From Streptomyces paludis (GTDB taxonomy: Bacteria > Actinomycetota > Actinomycetes > Streptomycetales > Streptomycetaceae), in contig NZ_CP031194.1 in NCBI RefSeq assembly GCF_003344965.1, positions 4,898,001 through 4,962,000 of the forward strand: a stretch of DNA of 64,000 bases, read 5' to 3'. This document shows positions 51,555 through 60,166 of this stretch, in pieces. Every line of letters begins with the position of its first letter. Within the stretch, counting starts at the first letter, position 1. The notes under the pieces are model-generated. The model was not told the DNA's origin. It did no database searches and saw only the letters and a list, made by a program, of their open reading frames with translations. The position numbers and the translations under genes were made by a program.

Positions 51555-53300
51555 GTGACAAATACCCGTTTAACGCGACTTCGTTCGCGCGGTACCGTGG
51601 CCGTTGGTGCGCTTGCCGTCGCCACCGCGCTGTTCGGTCTTCAGGCAGCACCCACCCCCGCGCGTGCCGCTGAGCGCGTGCCCGTTCAGCTGCTCGCGCT
51701 CAATGATCTGCACGGCAATCTCGAACCCGTGGACGGTGCCGCGGGGCGTATTACCCACCGGGGGGATTCCCTTCAGGCCGGTGGGCTGGCGCAGATGGCT
51801 ACGTTGCTGGACGAGGCCAAGGTCGGGCGGACGAACAGTCTGGTGGTGGCTGCCGGGGACATGATCGGTGGTAGTCCGCTGCTGTCGGCGATCTTCCATG
51901 ACGAGCCGACCGTGGCCGCGCTCGACGAACTCGGTCTCGCCGCTTCCTCCGTCGGCAACCATGAGTTCGACGAGGGGCCGGTGGAGCTGCGGCGGATCAT
52001 CGACGGTGGGTGTCATCCGGTGGACGGGTGTGCGCCGGACGCGCCGTACGCCGGGGCCGGGTTTCCGTATCTCGGGGGGAATGTCACCGCGCGCGGTGGC
52101 GACACCCCGCTGTTCCAGCCGTACACCGTGAAGACGCTGCCCACCGGGCAGAAGATCGGGTTCATCGGTGTGGTGACCAAGAACGCGCCCACCGTCATCA
52201 ACGCCTCCATGATCCGTGACGTGGAGTTCCACGAGGAGCTGCCGGTCATCGAGAAGTACTCGAAGGAGCTGACCAGGCAGGGCGTACGGGCCCAGGTCCT
52301 GCTGATCCACGAGGGCGAGACCGTCAACGGTGTCGCGGACGGGAAGTGCGACGAGGGCGAGCCGGGGGCCCGGCTCGTGGGGCGGGTCAAGGAGATCGCG
52401 CAGCAGGCGCCGACCGCCGTCGGGCTCGTCGTCAGCGGCCACTCGCACGACTCGTACGAGTGCACCGTCCTCGATCCGGCCGGCAAGCGCCGGATGGTCA
52501 CGCAGGCGGACTCCTTCGGGCGGTCCTTCACCGATCTGCGCTTCGATCTGAACGCCCGGGGCGAGATTCTGCGCAGTACGGTACGGGCCCAGCACCGGCC
52601 CGTCCCCGTCACCACCCCCCAGCAGCCGGCCATGGCGAAGCTCATCGACACCTGGCGCGCCCGGTCGGAGGCGCAGGCCAACCGGGTCGTCGGCTATATC
52701 GCGGGCGATCTGCCGGGCCGCGGTTCCACCGTCCCCGAGGCGCCGCTCGGCAGCCTCATCACCGACGCCCAGGCCGCGTCCGGCCGGGGTTACGGCGCCG
52801 ACTTCGCGCTGACCAACCCGGGCAGCTTGCGGGCCGACCTCATCTACAAGGACGGCGGCGCGGTGACATACGCGGATGCCTACCGCGTCCAGCCGTTCGC
52901 CAACGCCCTGTGGGTGCTGCCCATCACCGGGGAGCAGCTCGTCACCGCGCTCAAGCAGCAGCTCAGCGGCGACAACGAGGCCAAGACGGTCTTCCTCCAG
53001 CTGTCGAAGGAGCTGAGCTACTCGGTCGACATGAGCAGGTCCGGGGCCGACCGGGTGCTCGTCGACACGATCCGGCTGAACGGGCTGCCGCTGGATCCGG
53101 CGGCCACGTACAAGGTCGCGGTCAACGACTTCCTCGCCAACGGCGGCAACAACTTCGGGGTCTTCACCGAGATCACCACCCGTGAGGGCGGCACCACCAC
53201 CGACCTCGACGCCCTCGTCTCGTACCTGGAGTCCACCACTTCGCCCGAGCACCCGGCCCCCGTGCCGGCGCCGGGCCGGATCACCTTCGTCACGCCGTAA
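51555..53300 (+). CDS. Secreted 5'-nucleotidase / 2',3'-cyclic phosphodiesterase family
   Basis: A 581-residue extracellular enzyme that hydrolyses nucleotides to nucleosides and phosphate. The signal peptide is at about 1-33 (GTVAVGALAVATALFGLQAAPTPARA). The metallophosphoesterase domain has LALNDLHGNLEP, VAAGDMIGGSPLL, VGNHEFDEGP and VVSGHSHDSYECTV. The C-terminal substrate domain has LTNPGSLRADLIYKDGGAVTYADAYRVQPF and NDFLANGGNNFGVF. GTG 51555 has AGGA nine bases upstream and places the signal peptide correctly. A perfect terminator follows. Confidence 0.92.
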   Translation: MTNTRLTRLRSRGTVAVGALAVATALFGLQAAPTPARAAERVPVQLLALNDLHGNLEPVDGAAGRITHRGDSLQAGGLAQMATLLDEAKVGRTNSLVVAAGDMIGGSPLLSAIFHDEPTVAALDELGLAASSVGNHEFDEGPVELRRIIDGGCHPVDGCAPDAPYAGAGFPYLGGNVTARGGDTPLFQPYTVKTLPTGQKIGFIGVVTKNAPTVINASMIRDVEFHEELPVIEKYSKELTRQGVRAQVLLIHEGETVNGVADGKCDEGEPGARLVGRVKEIAQQAPTAVGLVVSGHSHDSYECTVLDPAGKRRMVTQADSFGRSFTDLRFDLNARGEILRSTVRAQHRPVPVTTPQQPAMAKLIDTWRARSEAQANRVVGYIAGDLPGRGSTVPEAPLGSLITDAQAASGRGYGADFALTNPGSLRADLIYKDGGAVTYADAYRVQPFANALWVLPITGEQLVTALKQQLSGDNEAKTVFLQLSKELSYSVDMSRSGADRVLVDTIRLNGLPLDPAATYKVAVNDFLANGGNNFGVFTEITTREGGTTTDLDALVSYLESTTSPEHPAPVPAPGRITFVTP

Positions 53301-53315
53301 GGGGCGCAACGCGTT

Positions 53316-53351
53316 GCTGGGGCCGGGAGCCGGGTGGCTCCCGGCCCCAGC
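53316..53351. terminator. Perfect 16-bp hairpin terminator
   Basis: GCTGGGGCCGGGAGCC (53316-53331) pairs perfectly with GGCTCCCGGCCCCAGC (53336-53351) around GGGT. It lies between convergent genes and can serve both. Confidence 0.88.
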
Positions 53352-53362
53352 TCGTACGCTCG

Positions 53363-53557
53363 CTACTCGCCGTCCCGGTGCGGCCTCAGCTCGCTGTCCG
53401 GGCCGGGGGAGATGATCGACTCATGGCCGTTCTCCGCCCGTACCCGGAACGGCGGCGTCCCCTCCGGGCCCAGCACCTCGACGATCTCCACCTCCCGGTC
53501 GTGCTCCCCGACCACCCGGCCGTGGGTGACGAGACGGTCGCCCTTGTTCGCCTTCAT
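53363..53557 (-). CDS. DUF1918 protein
   Basis: A 64-residue protein matching DUF1918: MKANKGDRLVTHGRVVGEHDREVEIVEV, then GPEGTPPFRVRAENGHESIISPGPDSEL. It is probably a small SH3-like beta barrel. ATG 53557 has GAGGAG about nine bases upstream; GTG/ATG starts further upstream give an unsupported extension. Function unknown. Confidence 0.86.
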   Translation of the reverse strand: MKANKGDRLVTHGRVVGEHDREVEIVEVLGPEGTPPFRVRAENGHESIISPGPDSELRPHRDGE

Positions 53558-53627
53558 GTCTCGACTGCTCCTCTCCTCCATGGACAACAGATCCGTGGGG
53601 GAGAGTGTACGGAGTGTGACCTCTCCG

Positions 53628-55178
53628 CTACCTTCCGTCCTCGCTGGTGTCGGCGCCCACCGTCCGCAGCCACTCCCGCAGGCCCGTCGCGTCCTCGCCC
53701 GCCCAGCCCACGTAACCGTCCGGCCGGATCAGGAAGAGGCCCTTGCCGTACGGTTCGTACGGCCCGACCGGGTGCCGGTGCACCAACCGCTCGTCCAGCG
53801 GCGGGAGTTCGGCGTCCGTGGCCACCGCCAGCAGGGTGAAGTGGGGGCCGCGCAGCGCGTCGAAGATCGTGGTGTCGCCGGAAGCCGTGGTGTCGTCGGA
53901 TCCGGTGTTGAGTGGGTCCGCCGTCAGTGGGCCGTCGGGGGCCCGGTCTCCCGCGCGCAGCGCGCCCGCCGCGCCCCTCGACAGCGGGCCGTCCCGGTAG
54001 CCGAGGCCCAGCTGGCGCGTCGCCGCGCCCCTGCGGGCCTCGCCCCGGTGGATACGGGTCGACAGGCCGAGCATCTCCGCCGCGACCGGGCGGCGTTCCG
54101 CCTCGTACGAGTCGAGCAGCGCGGGCGCGGCGCCGTGCCGCAGCACCTGGCCGAGCTTCCAGCCGAGGTTGTACGCGTCCTGGACGCTGGTGTTCAGGCC
54201 CTGGCCGCCGGCCGGGGAGTGGACATGGGCCGCGTCGCCCGCGAGGAAGACCCGGCCGGCCCGGAACCGGTCCGCGAGCGCCGCGCGCGGCCGGAAGTCC
54301 GACGCCCAGCGGACCTCGGTGACGTCGTCCGCCGTGAGGTGCGTACGGGCAGCGACGAGCGCGCGTATCCCCTCGGGGGTGGTGTCCGGCGCCCGGTCCG
54401 GGGCGCACTTGGCGACCAGCTGGAAGTCGGGCGTGCCCGGCAGCGGGCACAGGGTCGTGAACAGACCGTCGGCGGCCGGGAAGATATGCCAGTTCAGCCG
54501 GTCCAGCGCGGGTACGCGCACATCCGCGACCAGCATCGGCGCCGGGTCGACGGTCTCGCCCGTCATGCCGATGCCGAGCAGCCCGCGCACCGTGCTGCGG
54601 CCTCCGTCGGCCGCTACGACATAGGCCGTACGGAGGGACCTCGCGCCCGCACCCGCACCCGCGCCCCCGCCCCCGCCCGCACCCGCGCCCCCGTCCCCGC
54701 CCGCCGTCGGCGCCCGCGTCAGCTCCGCCGTCACGCCGTCCGCGTCCTGCGTGAGGCCCGTCAGCGCCGTACCGAACGTGACGCTGCCGCCCAGCTCCAG
54801 CAGCCGCGCGTACAGGATCTCCTGTGTCCGCCACTGCGGCAGCAGCCAGGGGCCGGTGTACGGCTCGGCCGCGGTCGCCGTCTGGTCCTCGAACAGCCGG
54901 TGCTCGCCCTGTCGTACGCCGTTCTCCCAGACCATGCCGACCGGCGCGGGGCCGCCCAGCGCGCGGACCTCCGCGATCACCCCGAGATCGTCCAGCACCT
55001 CCTGGGTGCGGGGCTGGACGCCCTTGCCGCGCGAGCCGGGGAAGAGCCCCGCCGCCCGCTCCACCACCTGTACGTCCACCCCGCGCCGGCGCAGATCGCA
55101 GGCGAGTGCCAGGCCGGCCGCGCCCGCGCCCACGACGAGAACGTCCCGGACCGTTTCCTTAACATCGTTAAGTTCCAT
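53628..55178 (-). CDS. FAD-dependent aromatic monooxygenase (PheA/TfdB/Rox-like)
   Basis: A 516-residue class A flavoprotein hydroxylase. The FAD dinucleotide fold is VLVVGAGAAGLALACDLRRRG (about 13-33), the DG-type motif is AYVVAADGGRSTVRGLLGI, and GRVFLAGDAAHVHSPAGGQGLNTSVQDAYNLGWKL is the GD motif. A Gly/Ala-rich insertion (about 150-175) precedes the DG motif. The C-terminal thioredoxin-like domain is typical of phenol- and rifampicin-type monooxygenases. It is divergent from a TetR gene 38 bp away and is probably controlled by it; a palindrome overlaps its first codons. Confidence 0.9.
   Translation of the reverse strand: MELNDVKETVRDVLVVGAGAAGLALACDLRRRGVDVQVVERAAGLFPGSRGKGVQPRTQEVLDDLGVIAEVRALGGPAPVGMVWENGVRQGEHRLFEDQTATAAEPYTGPWLLPQWRTQEILYARLLELGGSVTFGTALTGLTQDADGVTAELTRAPTAGGDGGAGAGGGGGAGAGAGARSLRTAYVVAADGGRSTVRGLLGIGMTGETVDPAPMLVADVRVPALDRLNWHIFPAADGLFTTLCPLPGTPDFQLVAKCAPDRAPDTTPEGIRALVAARTHLTADDVTEVRWASDFRPRAALADRFRAGRVFLAGDAAHVHSPAGGQGLNTSVQDAYNLGWKLGQVLRHGAAPALLDSYEAERRPVAAEMLGLSTRIHRGEARRGAATRQLGLGYRDGPLSRGAAGALRAGDRAPDGPLTADPLNTGSDDTTASGDTTIFDALRGPHFTLLAVATDAELPPLDERLVHRHPVGPYEPYGKGLFLIRPDGYVGWAGEDATGLREWLRTVGADTSEDGR
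55158..55172. promoter_or_regulatory. Operator-like palindrome over the monooxygenase start
   Basis: CTTAACATCGTTAAG is a perfect inverted repeat of 6-bp arms around three bases, lying in codons 3-7 of the monooxygenase. A related, weaker sequence (CTTATCGCTGTTAA, 55195-55208) lies in the intergenic gap, so the divergent TetR protein may bind both. Confidence 0.55.
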
Positions 55179-55216
55179 GGTTTCGAGACTGCACTTATCG
55201 CTGTTAAATTGTCAAG

Positions 55217-55912
55217 GTGGCTGTGACACGACTGGACCGCGGGCTGGTCGCCCGTACCGCGCTCGACGTACTGAACGAGGTCGGGCTCGACGGGCTGTCC
55301 CTGCGCGCCATCGCGGGGCGGCTGGACGTCAAGGCGCCCGCCCTCTACTGGCACTTCAAGGACAAGCAGGCGCTGCTCGACGAGATGGCGACCGAGATGC
55401 TCCGGCGCGCGACCGCCGCGGCGCCCGGCGCGCCCGATCCCGACTGGCGGGCCGGGCTCGCGCACAGCATGCGCGGACTCCGCGCCGAGCTGCTGCGCTA
55501 CCGCGACGGCGCCAAGGTATACAGCGGTACGCACTTCACGGACATCGCCTACGCGGCTTCCCTGGACGCCTATCTGCGCACCTTCACCGACGCCGGATTC
55601 ACCGTGCGCGCCGCCGCCCGGGCCTGGTTCACCGCGTACAGCTACACGATCGGTTACGTCACCGAGGAGCAGGCGATGGGGCCGGACACCGCCGATCCCG
55701 GGGGTGCTGATCCCGGTGGTGTGGACTCCGGGGGTACGGGACCGGAGCCGTACGACCTCGGCGCGCGGGCCGAGCGGCTCGCGGCGTATCCGCTGGCCGC
55801 GGCGGCGGGGGAGGAGCTGTTCCGGGACCGCGGGGCGGGGTTCGAGGCCGGGCTCGCCGCCGTTGTCGCGGGGATCGAACTCACCCTCGCTCCCCGGTCC
55901 TTCACCGACTGA
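55217..55912 (+). CDS. TetR-family regulator with TetR_C-type domain
   Basis: A 231-residue repressor. The HTH is LDRGLVARTALDVLNEVGLDGLSLRAIAGRLDVKAPALYWHFKDKQALLDEM (about 5-56), close to the tetracycline-repressor subgroup (ALYWHFKDK). The C-terminal ligand domain contains a Gly/Asp/Pro-rich insert (about 155-178). GTG 55217 is the start. Divergent placement next to the flavin monooxygenase resembles drug-inactivation pairs; the inducer is unknown. Confidence 0.9.
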   Translation: MAVTRLDRGLVARTALDVLNEVGLDGLSLRAIAGRLDVKAPALYWHFKDKQALLDEMATEMLRRATAAAPGAPDPDWRAGLAHSMRGLRAELLRYRDGAKVYSGTHFTDIAYAASLDAYLRTFTDAGFTVRAAARAWFTAYSYTIGYVTEEQAMGPDTADPGGADPGGVDSGGTGPEPYDLGARAERLAAYPLAAAAGEELFRDRGAGFEAGLAAVVAGIELTLAPRSFTD

Positions 55913-56018
55913 CCCGCGCGTTTCCCCGCCCGATGAATCCGGTTCACCTCCAAGTCGTCTCCCTTTACTAGCGTTTTGCTCCCCGCCCACCGTTCGTAGG
56001 GCAGACGCTTGGAGAAGC

Positions 56019-57521
56019 ATGACAATGGGCCGCAATCGATGGCCGATGCCGCTTAACGGTGACAGTCCGGTCAAAACGCCCGAAGTTGGCGTTCCGGAGG
56101 TACGGATCAGCCCCGCCGGGCTCGACGAGTGCGTCCGCGCCTGCGCCGCGCACAGCGGGAAGCTGGTCGGGACCCTCGGCCGCCGGCGGATCGAGCTGGC
56201 CGAGAAGCTGCGGCAGCTGCTCGCCGTGCACGCCGTCACCGAGCAGCCCTCGGCGCCCGCGCGCGCCGCCACCCTGCTGCGGCGCGCCACCGGCCCCCGG
56301 TCCACTGTTGACGGCGATCTGCTCGACGCGCTGCTCGCGGTCGGCAACAAGGCGCTGGACTGCGGTTACGACGACGAGCTGAAGCTCGCGCTGCTCATCA
56401 CCGACACCGTGCTGACCCACCGCAAGGGCTCCCGTGCCGGCTGGCGGCTGCGCGCCAGGACGCTGGAGGCGCTCGGCGACGAGGCCGGCACGATCGACGC
56501 GTACGACCGCTACCTCGCGCTCACCGAGGACGACGGGTTCGGGGTCGCCGCCAAGAACGCCGGGCTGCGGATCGGCCGTGAGCGCGGCCGGCAGCTGCTG
56601 GCGCTGCTGGAGCGCGAGACGCCCGGCGCCGCGCCGTTCGCCGCCGGGCCCGCCACCGATGTCTGGGCCCAGGGCCTCGCGCTGCACGACCTCGGGGACA
56701 CGGCGGGCGCCGAGGCCCGGCTGGTCGGCGCGCTGCTCGCGATGGCCCGCGACACCGCCGTCGCGCTGCCCGACCTCCAGGAGGCCATCGGCCACTACCT
56801 GGACCTGCGGATCGCCGCGCACTCGGGCGACGCCTCGACGCTGCGCGAACTCGTGGGCCTGTACGCCGAGATGCGCCGCAACCGGATGCGCGGCCCGATC
56901 TCCGACCCGGTCTTCGGCGGGGTCGAGTGGATCAGCCTCGGCGAGTTCCGCAACAAGATCGCCGGCAAGTCGATCTGCCTGATCGCCAACTCCCAGAGCG
57001 TCGGACGTAGTTCGCTGGGGCGGGAGATCGACGCGTACGACCTCGTCGTCCGCTTCAACTCGTACCGTATCGACGCGCCGGCCACCGGCCGCCGTACCGA
57101 CATCCATGTCTCCATCCACAAGCACGGCTTCAACTGGGACCAACACGTCCCGATCCGGCTCGTGTTCGGCGGAATCTCCGGCGACTGGAAGTACTCGCTG
57201 CGCAACCGGCTGGTGCCGGGCGCCCAGACGTACCTGGGTGACGAGTCGCTGCGCTGGCCGCTGCGGAACATCGGCCGGATCGGCGCGTCCGCCTGGCCCG
57301 CCATCCCCACCAGCGGCTTCAACATGCTCTGGCTGCTGGACTTCCTGGACGTCAGCCCGAAGCTCGACCTGATCGGCTTCGACTTCTACGAGAGCGGCGC
57401 GTACCGCATCCAGGAGGCGATGAAGATGCCCATCACCTCCGTGCACGAATACACCAGCGAGAAGACCTGGGTCATGGAACGCGCCCAGAGCGTGACCGAC
57501 ACGAGGATATCCCTGCGATGA
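56019..57521 (+). CDS. GT29 sialyltransferase-like glycosyltransferase
   Basis: A 500-residue protein. The N-terminal ~300 residues are helical and TPR-like (DDELKLALLITDTVLTHRKG, RARTLEALGDEAGTIDAYDRYLAL). The C-terminal domain shows GT29 motifs: L-type KSICLIANSQSVGRSSLGREIDAYDLVVRFNSYRI (about 317-351), S-type TSGFNMLWLLDFLDV (about 431) and the VS-type H-x4-E (His476, Glu481 in HEYTSEKTW). GT29 enzymes transfer sialic acid from CMP-sialic acid and are known mainly from eukaryotes, with bacterial relatives. ATG 56019 follows GGAGAAGC; ATG 56025 is also possible. It overlaps the next gene by ATGA. Confidence 0.85.
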   Translation: MTMGRNRWPMPLNGDSPVKTPEVGVPEVRISPAGLDECVRACAAHSGKLVGTLGRRRIELAEKLRQLLAVHAVTEQPSAPARAATLLRRATGPRSTVDGDLLDALLAVGNKALDCGYDDELKLALLITDTVLTHRKGSRAGWRLRARTLEALGDEAGTIDAYDRYLALTEDDGFGVAAKNAGLRIGRERGRQLLALLERETPGAAPFAAGPATDVWAQGLALHDLGDTAGAEARLVGALLAMARDTAVALPDLQEAIGHYLDLRIAAHSGDASTLRELVGLYAEMRRNRMRGPISDPVFGGVEWISLGEFRNKIAGKSICLIANSQSVGRSSLGREIDAYDLVVRFNSYRIDAPATGRRTDIHVSIHKHGFNWDQHVPIRLVFGGISGDWKYSLRNRLVPGAQTYLGDESLRWPLRNIGRIGASAWPAIPTSGFNMLWLLDFLDVSPKLDLIGFDFYESGAYRIQEAMKMPITSVHEYTSEKTWVMERAQSVTDTRISLR

Positions 57522-59884
57522 CCGTAGACACCGCTGCCCCGGAGGCCCTGCGGCCGGCCGGCGCCGCCTCCGCCGACGCCTCCGCCCGCGCGCTCACCGG
57601 CAAGCGCCGGATCGCCTTCGCGAGCTTCGTCGACGAGAACTACCTGCCCGGCTTCCTGGCGCTGCTGCGCAGCCTCGCGCTCACCAACCCGAAGGTGTGC
57701 GAGGACTTCCTCGTCCTCCACGACGGGCTGCGCCCCTCCTCCGTCGCCCGGATCCGCGCCCTGCACCCGCGCGTCGAGCTGCGCCGTGTCGACGCGGCCC
57801 GCTACGACTCGTACGCCAAGGGCGACCAGGACAACTACCTGGTGCGCAAGGCGTACTTCATCCTCGATGTGTTCCGGATCCGGGACTACGACACCGTCAT
57901 CACCCTCGACACCGACATGGTCGTCCTCGGCGATCTGAGCGAGCTGCTCACACTGCGCGAGGGACTGGCCGCCGTACCGCAGTTCTTCTACGGGCAGCAC
58001 AAGCTCAACAGCGGTCTGCTGGTCATCCAGCGCGAGTATCTGACCGACGAGTTCTGCGCGCGGATCGACGCGACCGGCCGCAGCGGCGACTACGAACTCG
58101 ACAAGCACGACCAGGGCATCCTGAACGCCGTGCTCGACGGCGACTTCCGCCGGCTCGACAACCGCTACAACTTCGTGAAGCGGCGGCTCTCCGGCGACCA
58201 GCCCGTCCCCGACGACACCGCGATCCTGCACTTCACCGGGCGCCACAAGCCCTGGCTCGGCGGTGAGTCCGGCTATGCGCAGGCCGAGGAGCGCTGGCGC
58301 GAGTTCGAGATGTCCGACAACGACTTCCGGGCCGCGTACGTCCAGCGCTCCAGCGGCTCGGGCAACGCACACCACGACCTGCTCGTGCACTACGGCACCC
58401 CGCACGTCCACCGCACCGGCGAGGTCGACACCGCCCGCCGGCTCGCGCTCGCGCACATCGGCGCCGGCGAGTTCCAGCAGGCCGTCGACATCCTCGAAGC
58501 CGTCCGGATCCCCGTCGACTCGGCGTGGCCGCACGAGGTGTACGGGAACGCGCTGATGAGCGTCTCCCGTTACGACGAGGCCGAGGCCCAGCTGCTGCTG
58601 GCCACCGCCGCGCCCAACCGCGCGGCCACCGCCTTCTCCCGGCTCGCGCAGATCGCCTGGATCCACGGCGACGACACCACGGCCCACGCGTACGCCACCG
58701 ACGGGCTCACCGTCGACCCCAGCCACCGCGCCTCCCGGCTGATGCGGCTGCGTACGGCGGGCAGTGTGCCCGGCCCCCGCGAGGGCTCCGCCGACGAGCA
58801 ACTCGCCCATGTGGCCTTCTACATGCCGCAGCAGGGCAACGCGGGCGACAAGCTGCTGCCCGAGTCCGTACGGCTCACCTTCGGCCCCGACACCGGGGCG
58901 CGCCGCTGGCACTCCATCCACGCGCACCGCCTCTTCGACGAGGCCGCGCTGGAGCGTGTCAACGCCCGGCGCGGGCTGGTCATCGGCGGCGGCGGGCTCT
59001 TCATCCCGGACACCGCGCCCAACGGCAACAGCGCCTGGCAGTGGAACGTCCCGGACGCGCACCTCAACCGGATCGATGTGCCGATCATGGTCTACGCCGT
59101 CGGCTTCAACGCCTTCGACGGCCAGTCCTACCGGCGCGAGCGCTTCAACTCCAGCCTGCGCCAACTCGTGGAACGTTCCTCCTTCTTCGGGCTGCGCAAC
59201 CACGGCTCGATCGCGAAGGTCCGTGCGCTGCTGCCCGACTCGCTCCACGACCGGGTCCGCTTCCAGCCCTGCCCCACCACCGTCACCCGGCAGCTCGTCG
59301 AGGGCTGGACCGACCCGGCCTCACGCGAGGACACGATCCTCATCAACGCCGCGTACGACCGGGCCGGCCTGCGCTTCGGCCACGACTACGCACACTTCCT
59401 GGCCGAGATGGCGAAGGCGGTACGGGGCCTGGGCGCGTACGCCGAGGTGCAGTGTGTCGCACACTCCCTGGACGACGAGAAGATCGCCTTCGACCTGCGG
59501 CGCGAGCACGGCATCTCGCTGCCGGTCATCCCGATGTACGACTTCGAGAACGACGAGATCCGCGACACCTACGCCCGGACGAAGCTGGTCATCGGCATGC
59601 GCGGCCACGCGGGCATGATCCCGTTCGGCTGCGGCACGCCCATCATCAGCCTGATCTCGCACCCGAAGATGGCGTACTTCCTGGCGGACATCGAGCGCCC
59701 GGAGTGGGGCGTCTCCGTCCACGAGAAGAACCTCGGCGCGATCCTCACCGAACGCGCCGCCGACCTGCTGTCCGACCACGCGGCGACGGTCGCCGACGTA
59801 CACGGCAGGCAGCAGGAGCTGTGGAAGATCACCGAAGCCAACGCGGCCGACCTGAGGGTGATCCTGGGCTCGCCGGTGCGGTAG
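57518..59884 (+). CDS. Fusion: GT8-like glycosyltransferase, TPR region, polysaccharide pyruvyl transferase
   Basis: A 788-residue three-part protein. Residues about 27-270 form a GT8-like domain (RIAFASFVDENYLPGFLALLRSL, DTVITLDTDMVVLGDLSEL with DTD at 131-133, KLNSGLLVIQREY, LHFTGRHKPWL). Residues 300-420 are TPR-like helices. Residues about 430-780 are a polysaccharide pyruvyl transferase domain (NAGDKLLPESVRLTFGP, LVIGGGGLFIPDT, LVIGMRGHAGMIPFGCGTPIISL). It probably adds a sugar and a pyruvate ketal to the same surface glycan. It is coupled to the GT29-like gene. Confidence 0.88.
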   Translation: MTVDTAAPEALRPAGAASADASARALTGKRRIAFASFVDENYLPGFLALLRSLALTNPKVCEDFLVLHDGLRPSSVARIRALHPRVELRRVDAARYDSYAKGDQDNYLVRKAYFILDVFRIRDYDTVITLDTDMVVLGDLSELLTLREGLAAVPQFFYGQHKLNSGLLVIQREYLTDEFCARIDATGRSGDYELDKHDQGILNAVLDGDFRRLDNRYNFVKRRLSGDQPVPDDTAILHFTGRHKPWLGGESGYAQAEERWREFEMSDNDFRAAYVQRSSGSGNAHHDLLVHYGTPHVHRTGEVDTARRLALAHIGAGEFQQAVDILEAVRIPVDSAWPHEVYGNALMSVSRYDEAEAQLLLATAAPNRAATAFSRLAQIAWIHGDDTTAHAYATDGLTVDPSHRASRLMRLRTAGSVPGPREGSADEQLAHVAFYMPQQGNAGDKLLPESVRLTFGPDTGARRWHSIHAHRLFDEAALERVNARRGLVIGGGGLFIPDTAPNGNSAWQWNVPDAHLNRIDVPIMVYAVGFNAFDGQSYRRERFNSSLRQLVERSSFFGLRNHGSIAKVRALLPDSLHDRVRFQPCPTTVTRQLVEGWTDPASREDTILINAAYDRAGLRFGHDYAHFLAEMAKAVRGLGAYAEVQCVAHSLDDEKIAFDLRREHGISLPVIPMYDFENDEIRDTYARTKLVIGMRGHAGMIPFGCGTPIISLISHPKMAYFLADIERPEWGVSVHEKNLGAILTERAADLLSDHAATVADVHGRQQELWKITEANAADLRVILGSPVR

Positions 59885-59927
59885 CCCGTACGGCTCAGCC
59901 TGCACGGCTCAGCCCGTACGGCTTGCT

Positions 59928-59961
59928 GTCGGCCCGCACCGGGTGTCCGGTGCGGGCCGAC
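59928..59961 (+). terminator. Perfect 15-bp hairpin terminator
   Basis: GTCGGCCCGCACCGG (59928-59942) pairs perfectly with CCGGTGCGGGCCGAC (59947-59961) around GTGT. Confidence 0.85.
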
Positions 59962-60029
59962 GCCGTGTGCGTCAACTCCCTTGATTTGAGATCGTTTTGG
60001 GCTCGGGGGCGGTTGGGTATCGTCGTGGG

Positions 60030-60065
60030 GATCGGGAAGATCGCGAAGATCGGGAAGATCGCGAA
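60030..60065 (+). repeat. Perfect 18-bp tandem repeat
   Basis: GATCGGGAAGATCGCGAA is present twice without mismatch; each unit itself contains two related 9-bp halves. It lies in the leader 100-137 bp before the GSCFA gene start. Confidence 0.8.
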
Positions 60066-60166
60066 GGGAGACCGATGCCGTCCCAGGGTCCACGCGCACA
60101 CTCCGGGCCGACGGCGCCGGTCGCCGTTTCCGGCCTCGCCGCGAGCAAGAAATGGGAGTGTGCCCG

